Of a stretch of 64,000 nt of DNA, positions 58,890-64,000 are shown one piece after another. Numbering within the stretch: the first letter of the stretch is position 1; each line of letters begins with the position of its first letter. Source of the DNA: Planctomycetota bacterium (GTDB lineage Bacteria; Planctomycetota; Phycisphaerae; SM23-33); assembly GCA_022705325.1 (NCBI GenBank), contig JAKJER010000020.1, positions 57,095-121,094 on the forward strand, read 5' to 3'. The notes under the pieces were generated by a model. It was not told the origin of the DNA. It was given only the letters and a program-made list of their open reading frames with translations, and did not search any database. The translations under genes and the position numbers were made by a program.

Positions 58890-58895
58890 TACAAT
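58890..58895 (+). promoter_or_regulatory. -10 hexamer 9 nt before the fusion gene start
   Basis: TACAAT with ATG at 58905; no Shine-Dalgarno and a weak -35. Another likely leaderless or near-leaderless transcript. Confidence 0.4.
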
Positions 58896-58904
58896 CTTTA
58901 CTCT

Positions 58905-61900
58905 ATGAAAGTCGACCCGCGATTCTTGAGGGCCGAGGGCCCGGAGATCTTCACCGGAAACGAACTGGTGATCAAAGGCGCCCTGGAGGCCGACGGCGGC
59001 ACGCACCTGTTGGGGGGCTATCCGGGCAGTCCGGTGGCGGGATACTTCGACGCGCTGGCCGGCATCAAGGACCTGCTCAACGAGAAGGGGATCCGGGCGG
59101 TCATCAACAACAACGAGGCTCTCGCCGCCGCCATGCTCAACGGCACGCAGACCCTGCCTTGCCGGGCCATCATCTGCATGAAGTCGGTCGGCGTTCACGT
59201 GGCCGCCGACGCCCTGGCGCTGGGCAACCTGGCCGGGGCGCACTCCAAGGGCGGGGCCATCGTCCTCTACGGCGACGACCCGTGGTCGGACTCCACCCAG
59301 GTGCCCGCCGACAGCCGCTACATCTCCAAGCACCTGCACATTCCCACCTTCGAGCCGGGCACCCCGCAGGAGGTCAAGGACTACGTCGGCCTGTGCTTCA
59401 AGGTCTCGGCCGCCAGCGAGCTGTTCGCGGGCTACGTCCTGACGACCAACCTGGCCGACGGCGGAGGGACGGTGACCTGCCGCCCCAACCAGTACCCCGT
59501 GCTGAACACCAATAACAAGGTTGAGCTGGAGACGGCGGCGATCAACCTGGACAAGCGCGTCCTGCTGCCGCCAAAGACGTGGTGGCAGGAGGAATCGCTG
59601 TCGTCGCGGTTCGCCCGGGCCATCGCGACGGCGCGGGCGCTGGGGGTCAATCGCATCGAGTACGCCCCCGCCTCGCCGCGTCCGCTGGGCTTTGTCACCA
59701 GCGGGCAGGCGTACGGGTATCTCCGGCAGGTCCTGGACGACCTGGGCTTGCTGGGCGAACTGCCCATCCTGAAATTCGGCATGAGCTACCCGGTCGATCC
59801 GGAGATGGTGGGGCAACTGGCCGGGATGTGCCGGCGGATCGTCGTGGTCGAGGAACGCCGAGGCTTCATGGAGGAGCAGATCGCCGAGATCGTCCTGCGC
59901 GACCGTCAGACGGGCGGACCGGCCGCCGGCGCGGAGTTGTGGGGCAAGCGTTTCCCGGGCAACCTGGATGGCCTGCCCGCCACCCGAGGGCTGCACCCGT
60001 CGATCCTGACCGAGCGGCTGATCCCGCTGCTGAAGTGGCTGGCCCAGGGCCAGGCGCGGCGGGGCCAGGCGGAGCGCGTCGAGTGGCCAAGGGCGACCCA
60101 GGAACGCCTGGACCGCGAAAACCGCGTGCTGGAGACGACCGCGCGGGCCGACCTGGTGCCCCTGCCCGCCCGCACGCCGACCTTCTGCCCGGGCTGCCCG
60201 CACCGCGACTCAGCCGACCTGTGCATCGAAATCAAGAAACGGCTCGCCGACCCGGACTACATGACCCGCACGCATCGTCGAGAGCCGGTGGACCTGCTCT
60301 TCCACGGCGACACCGGGTGCTACACCATGCTCATGTACCCGCCGACGACCCCGCTGATGCACGACTACAGCGGCATGGGCCTGGGCGGCGGGACCGGCAG
60401 CGGAACCGACCCCTTCGTGACCAACAAGGAAGTCGTCTTCATGGGCGACTCCACCTTCTTCCACTCCGGGCAGATTGCCATCTCCCAGGCCATCAAGCTG
60501 GGCCAGGACATCACCTTCATCATCCTGGACAACCGCACGACGGCCATGACCGGGCACCAGCCCACCCCCGGCGTCGAGTACGACATGCTGGGCAAGGCCA
60601 CGCCCGTGCAGGTGATCGACGACATCGTCCGCGGGATGGCGGGCTCGGCCGACGTGAGCATCGTCCGGGCCAACCCCGAGCAGCGCGAGACGTACGGGCA
60701 GCTCCTGGAGCGCACCTTCCTGAGCGACGGCGTGAAGGTCATCATCGCCGACAAGGAGTGCGGCATCACCCGCATGCGCCGCCAGCGCCGCCAGGAACGG
60801 GCCCAGGTCCGCCAGAAGGGCTACCTCCCGGCCTGGGAGCACATGAACATCAACCCGGAGATCTGTCGCTTCTGCCTGGCCTGCGCGGAGATGACGGGAT
60901 GCCCGGGCCTCAAGCACGTGTCCACCGATTACGGGCTGAAGATGGACACGGACATCACCTGGTGCGTCAACGACGGGGCGTGCGAGCGGATCGGGGCCTG
61001 CTCGTCGTTCGAGGCGGTGACCGTGCGCCGCAAGAACCCGCCGCGCTCGCGCGTGCCCGAGCTGGGCCTGGACGATATCCCCGAACCCGCTCTCCAAGGC
61101 CCGAGCGAGCTGTGGCGCGCCTGCCTGGTCGGCGTGGGCGGCATGGGCATCGGCCTGGCCACCAGCATCCTCGTCCGCGCCGGGCACAAGGAAGGCTACC
61201 GCGTCGCCTTCCTGGACAAGAAGGGGCTGGCCATCCGAAACGGCGGGGTCATCAGCCAGGTCGTCTACAGCACCTGCGACCGCCCCATTACAGGCATCAT
61301 CCCCTACGGCAAAGCCGACCTGCTGCTGGGCATGGACATCCTGGAGGCCGCCAGGGTCATCGACCCGGCCGGGCGGAACCGCCTGGCGTCCAGCGACCGC
61401 ACCGCCGCCGTCATCAACACCGACAAGATCTCCACCATCCGCGGGCTGTTCTGCCAGGAGGACTTCGACGTCGAGCAGCTCGAGCGGGTCATCCGCCGCC
61501 ACACCCGCGGCGATCAGTACCTCGCGCGCGACATCAGCCGCATCTGCGAGAAGTACCTCGGCTCCAAGCTCTACGCCAACATCATGATGCTGGGGTTCGC
61601 CTTCCAGAAGGGCCTGATCCCGGTCTCCATGCACTCCATCGCCTGGGCCATCAAGGACACCATCAAGGCCGACGTCCGCAAGAACCTCTACGCCTTCAAC
61701 ATGGGGCGCAAGCTCTGCCAGCGGATGGACCTGTTCCAGGGCCCGCCCAGAAAGACCGCCTGGCGCGACGTCCTGGAAGACCGGTGCCGCTCCCTCATCC
61801 GCCGATTCGCCGCGGGCCATCGCATCGCCGACGCCCTGCGCGAACTGGCGGCCGGCCTGATCGAGACGCTCGAGCCGATCGACGAGGCGCTCAAGCGGGC

Positions 61901-63755
61901 GGTGGTGGTGCGGCTGTACGACTGCCTCCGCTGGGGCGGGCTGGACTATGCCCGGCGCTACGCCAAGGGCGTCAACGACATCTTCGTCAAGGACGGGCCC
62001 GGCTTTGGCTTCGCGGCCACGCGGGCGGTCATCTTCAACCTTGCCTCGGCCATGCTGTACAAGGACGTGATCTACCTGGCCGAGCTGGCCACCAGCCCAG
62101 AGAAATACGCCCGCGACCGCGAGAAGTACAACGTCAACCTGGCCCACGGCGACCGCATCAGCTACCGCCATCTCTTCCACGTGCGGTTCTGGCCGTGGAA
62201 GAAGCACGTCCGCCTGAAGCTCAGGCCCTGGTCGCTCAAGGTGCTCAAGCGATCCCGCTGGTTGCGCAAGGTCTTCCCGCTGTGGCGCCGTAGCGACAAG
62301 GCCTTCCTCGCCCGCTACGAGAATCTGATCGCCGATTTCTCCTACGGGGCCGAAGACTACCAGCGCCGCCTGGCCCTGCTCCAGGGCCCCAACTGCATGA
62401 AGTGCCTCAACCCCCGCTGCCGCGAGGCCGGCTGCGAGCTGGGCAACGCCATCCCCGAGTGGCTGGACCTGGCCATGGGCGGGCAGTGGCGCGAGGCGGC
62501 CGAGGTGCTCCACCAGACCAACAACTTCCCCGAGTTCACCTCGCGGATCTGCCCCGCTCACTGCGAGAGCGCCTGCAAGAACTCCATCAATGGGCTGGCG
62601 GTTTCGATTCGCGAAATCGAGCGCCAGATCATCGACCGCGCCTGGGACGAAGGTTGGGTCGTGCCCCAGGTCGCCGCTCAGAAGACCGGGCGCAAGGTCG
62701 CGATCATCGGCTCGGGGCCGGCGGGGCTGACCGCCGCCCAGCAACTCGTCCGCCTGGGCCACGACGTGACCGTCTACGAGAAGGACCCCCTGCCAGGCGG
62801 GCTGCTGCGATACGGCATCCCGGAGCATCGCCTGGACAAGGCCCTGCTGGATCGCCGCGTCGAGCAGCTCAAGGCCGAGGGCGTCGCGTTCGTCACCGGC
62901 GTGGAGATCGGTCAGGACCTGCCCGCCGACCAGCTCCGGCGCGAGTTCGACGCCGTCTGCCTGGCCGCCGGCGCCCTCAAGCCGCGCGACCTGGCTATTC
63001 CGGGGCGCGAGAAGGAAGGCATCTACTTCGCCCTGGACTTCCTCCGCAGCGGGGCGCTGAACCAGCAGCTCTCGCAGGAGACCTGGACCGTGCCCGACAA
63101 GGTCGTGGTCCCCTCGGCCAAGGACAAGTCCGTCGTCGTCCTGGGCGGGGGCGAGACCGGTCACGACTGCGCCGTCACCGCCGTCCTCCAGGGCGCCAGC
63201 GAGGTCCACCAACTGGAGATCCTGCCTGCCGAGGGCAATAAGGTCCTCCCGCCGTCGGGGCGGACGGCGCTGGGCCTGGACCGCCCGGGCGGCAACGGCG
63301 AGGCCCCGCACGGCGTCAGCCAGCGCTACTGCACCGCCACCCGCGAGTTCCGCGGGGGCGAGCACGTGAGCGAACTGCTGGCCAGCGAGGTCCAGTGGGT
63401 CCAGACCACCGCAGGACGCAAGATGATGGTCCTGGACGGGCGGGAGGTCCACATCAAGGCCGACATGGTCCTGCTGGCCCTGGGTTTCGACACCGTCCTG
63501 CCCAAGACCCTGGCCCGGCAACTGGGCCTCGAGGTGGACGCCCGCGGGCGGGCCATCATCCAGGACCACGTCGCCGCCGGCCCGGACGGCGTGTTCCTCG
63601 CCGGCGACGCCGCCCATGGCGCCTCGCTGGTGGCCTCGGCCATCCGGTCCGGGCGCCAGGCCGCCGAGAAGATCCACCAGTACCTCACGCCGGTTCAGGC
63701 AGCGCCGCAGACGGCTGCGGCCGAGGACGCGGCACAGACCACGCCCGCCGAGTGA
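58905..63755 (+). CDS. Indolepyruvate:ferredoxin oxidoreductase fused to GltD-like NADPH/FAD module
   Basis: Cytosolic 1616-residue fusion. Residues 1-640 match the alpha (TPP) part of indolepyruvate:ferredoxin oxidoreductase (GGYPGSPVAGYFD; FCPGCPHRDSADL at about 428; HGDTGCYTM; FMGDSTFFHSGQ). Cluster cysteines follow (654-666 and 687-699). 738-930 is the gamma/IorB-like domain (VGVGGMGIGLATSILVRAG). 955-1145 resembles the C-terminal DUF6537 of long IORs (AMLYKDVIYLAEL). 1160-1250 is an Fer4_20-type domain (C1164 to C1224), then GltD-type FAD (IIGSGPAG 1267-1274) and NADPH (LGGGETGHDC) folds ending with FLAGDAAHG (about 1564). IOR oxidatively decarboxylates aryl pyruvates. The GltD part would pass electrons to or from NADP. 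Start: ATG 58905. Confidence 0.9.
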   Translation: MKVDPRFLRAEGPEIFTGNELVIKGALEADGGTHLLGGYPGSPVAGYFDALAGIKDLLNEKGIRAVINNNEALAAAMLNGTQTLPCRAIICMKSVGVHVAADALALGNLAGAHSKGGAIVLYGDDPWSDSTQVPADSRYISKHLHIPTFEPGTPQEVKDYVGLCFKVSAASELFAGYVLTTNLADGGGTVTCRPNQYPVLNTNNKVELETAAINLDKRVLLPPKTWWQEESLSSRFARAIATARALGVNRIEYAPASPRPLGFVTSGQAYGYLRQVLDDLGLLGELPILKFGMSYPVDPEMVGQLAGMCRRIVVVEERRGFMEEQIAEIVLRDRQTGGPAAGAELWGKRFPGNLDGLPATRGLHPSILTERLIPLLKWLAQGQARRGQAERVEWPRATQERLDRENRVLETTARADLVPLPARTPTFCPGCPHRDSADLCIEIKKRLADPDYMTRTHRREPVDLLFHGDTGCYTMLMYPPTTPLMHDYSGMGLGGGTGSGTDPFVTNKEVVFMGDSTFFHSGQIAISQAIKLGQDITFIILDNRTTAMTGHQPTPGVEYDMLGKATPVQVIDDIVRGMAGSADVSIVRANPEQRETYGQLLERTFLSDGVKVIIADKECGITRMRRQRRQERAQVRQKGYLPAWEHMNINPEICRFCLACAEMTGCPGLKHVSTDYGLKMDTDITWCVNDGACERIGACSSFEAVTVRRKNPPRSRVPELGLDDIPEPALQGPSELWRACLVGVGGMGIGLATSILVRAGHKEGYRVAFLDKKGLAIRNGGVISQVVYSTCDRPITGIIPYGKADLLLGMDILEAARVIDPAGRNRLASSDRTAAVINTDKISTIRGLFCQEDFDVEQLERVIRRHTRGDQYLARDISRICEKYLGSKLYANIMMLGFAFQKGLIPVSMHSIAWAIKDTIKADVRKNLYAFNMGRKLCQRMDLFQGPPRKTAWRDVLEDRCRSLIRRFAAGHRIADALRELAAGLIETLEPIDEALKRAVVVRLYDCLRWGGLDYARRYAKGVNDIFVKDGPGFGFAATRAVIFNLASAMLYKDVIYLAELATSPEKYARDREKYNVNLAHGDRISYRHLFHVRFWPWKKHVRLKLRPWSLKVLKRSRWLRKVFPLWRRSDKAFLARYENLIADFSYGAEDYQRRLALLQGPNCMKCLNPRCREAGCELGNAIPEWLDLAMGGQWREAAEVLHQTNNFPEFTSRICPAHCESACKNSINGLAVSIREIERQIIDRAWDEGWVVPQVAAQKTGRKVAIIGSGPAGLTAAQQLVRLGHDVTVYEKDPLPGGLLRYGIPEHRLDKALLDRRVEQLKAEGVAFVTGVEIGQDLPADQLRREFDAVCLAAGALKPRDLAIPGREKEGIYFALDFLRSGALNQQLSQETWTVPDKVVVPSAKDKSVVVLGGGETGHDCAVTAVLQGASEVHQLEILPAEGNKVLPPSGRTALGLDRPGGNGEAPHGVSQRYCTATREFRGGEHVSELLASEVQWVQTTAGRKMMVLDGREVHIKADMVLLALGFDTVLPKTLARQLGLEVDARGRAIIQDHVAAGPDGVFLAGDAAHGASLVASAIRSGRQAAEKIHQYLTPVQAAPQTAAAEDAAQTTPAE

Positions 63756-64000
63756 AACCCGCGACAAGGCGGAAACCACGCCCCGGACCCAAGACGGGCA
63801 AAGGCGCCAACAAGACCGAAGGACAGGCATGAATCACGACGCGCGTTCCCGCGTCCGGCCCAATGTCCCGTTTTTTCGGAATATGGCTTCGCCGCCTCCG
63901 GGCGGCAGGATCGGCATAAGACTTTTCACAACAATTGCTTGCGACATTACGACAACAATCAGAAGAATCTGATTACTCGTAATAATGCGAGCCGGTCCGG
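63756..64000. other. Downstream region to window edge
   Basis: No convincing gene. It holds one GC palindrome (63891-63906) and an AT-richer end. A 47-codon frame at 63831-63972 has a plausible ribosome-binding site but passes through the palindrome and resembles nothing known. Confidence 0.5.
63891..63906. repeat. Dispersed GC palindrome (copy 4)
   Basis: GCCGCC-TCCG-GGCGGC followed by AGGATCGG; the CAGGAT side matches the copy at 29671-29686. Possible terminator of the fusion gene 135 bp upstream. Confidence 0.5.

Larger units (their letters stand above)
58479..58904. other. 426-bp divergent region between A2M and the IOR-GltD fusion
   Basis: No gene found. On the minus strand TTGGTC (58613-58608), 17 bp, TATGTT (58590-58585) is a fair promoter for the alpha-2-macroglobulin gene. 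At 58614-58660 lie A-rich runs that could be an UP element. On the plus side 58825-58838 (GGACC-GGTC-GGTCC then TTT) can form a short hairpin, and TACAAT at 58890-58895 lies 9 nt before the fusion gene's ATG. Confidence 0.6.

Noticed and set aside
63831..63972. 47-codon small gene with AAGGACAG upstream
   Set aside because: It crosses a GC palindrome, resembles no family and has random-like composition; coding is unsupported.

Overview
The window is 64 kb of GC-rich bacterial chromosome with about 40 protein genes and no rRNA, tRNA, CRISPR array, phage or transposase that I could find. The gene set points to a planctomycete, probably of the Phycisphaerae type. The evidence is a PEP-CTERM surface protein, a pseudopilin-like protein with a C-terminal H...DG motif, a prenyltransferase-fold plus DUF4159 protein, a planctomycete-type porin, an alpha-2-macroglobulin/PBP1C pair, many secreted glycan enzymes, a SxtI/SxtJ-like carbamoylation cassette, and low synteny with model bacteria. 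The taxonomic call is inference.

Layout. 1-8 kb: a NapH/NapG-like polyferredoxin (cut by the window edge), a PEP-CTERM protein, pyruvate kinase and a porin on the minus strand, then a PhoB/PhoR-type two-component pair. 8-18 kb: a pseudopilin, a secreted alpha/beta hydrolase with a secreted transglutaminase-like protein, an HExxH lipoprotein, the DUF4159 protein, a URO-D-fold protein, a TIGR01777-type epimerase and a dimeric dUTPase. 18-25 kb: asparagine synthetase, two parS sites followed by parB (no parA), a Gfo/Idh/MocA oxidoreductase, surE and a serine beta-lactamase-fold protein. 25-31 kb: a minus-strand surface-glycan block (GT2, GT39, carbamoyltransferase, DUF5989 microprotein, SxtJ-like protein). 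31-37 kb: folC, a ferredoxin, a CBM48-type protein and two GT39-like membrane proteins. 37-47 kb: a secreted glycan-breakdown block (GH89, Tat-exported isomerase-fold protein, GH95-like enzyme), yajC, nagB and nagA. 47-58 kb: a PQQ-type propeller, a 7TM-HD phosphodiesterase, PBP1C and a thioester alpha-2-macroglobulin. 58-64 kb: a 1616-residue fusion of indolepyruvate:ferredoxin oxidoreductase with a GltD-like NADPH/FAD module.

How the parts fit. GH89, GH95, NagB and NagA could together take GlcNAc- and fucose-containing glycans from outside the cell to central metabolism, which pyruvate kinase then serves. The GT2/GT39/carbamoyltransferase block would decorate the cell's own surface polymer. 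PBP1C and alpha-2-macroglobulin form the known periplasmic repair and defence pair.

The two most unusual things are the IOR-GltD fusion, and a family of short degenerate arrays phased at exactly 7 bp (with a second class at 9 bp). These fill many intergenic gaps, usually begin at or contain a stop codon, and sometimes run into coding sequence. Neither can be called new without database searches.
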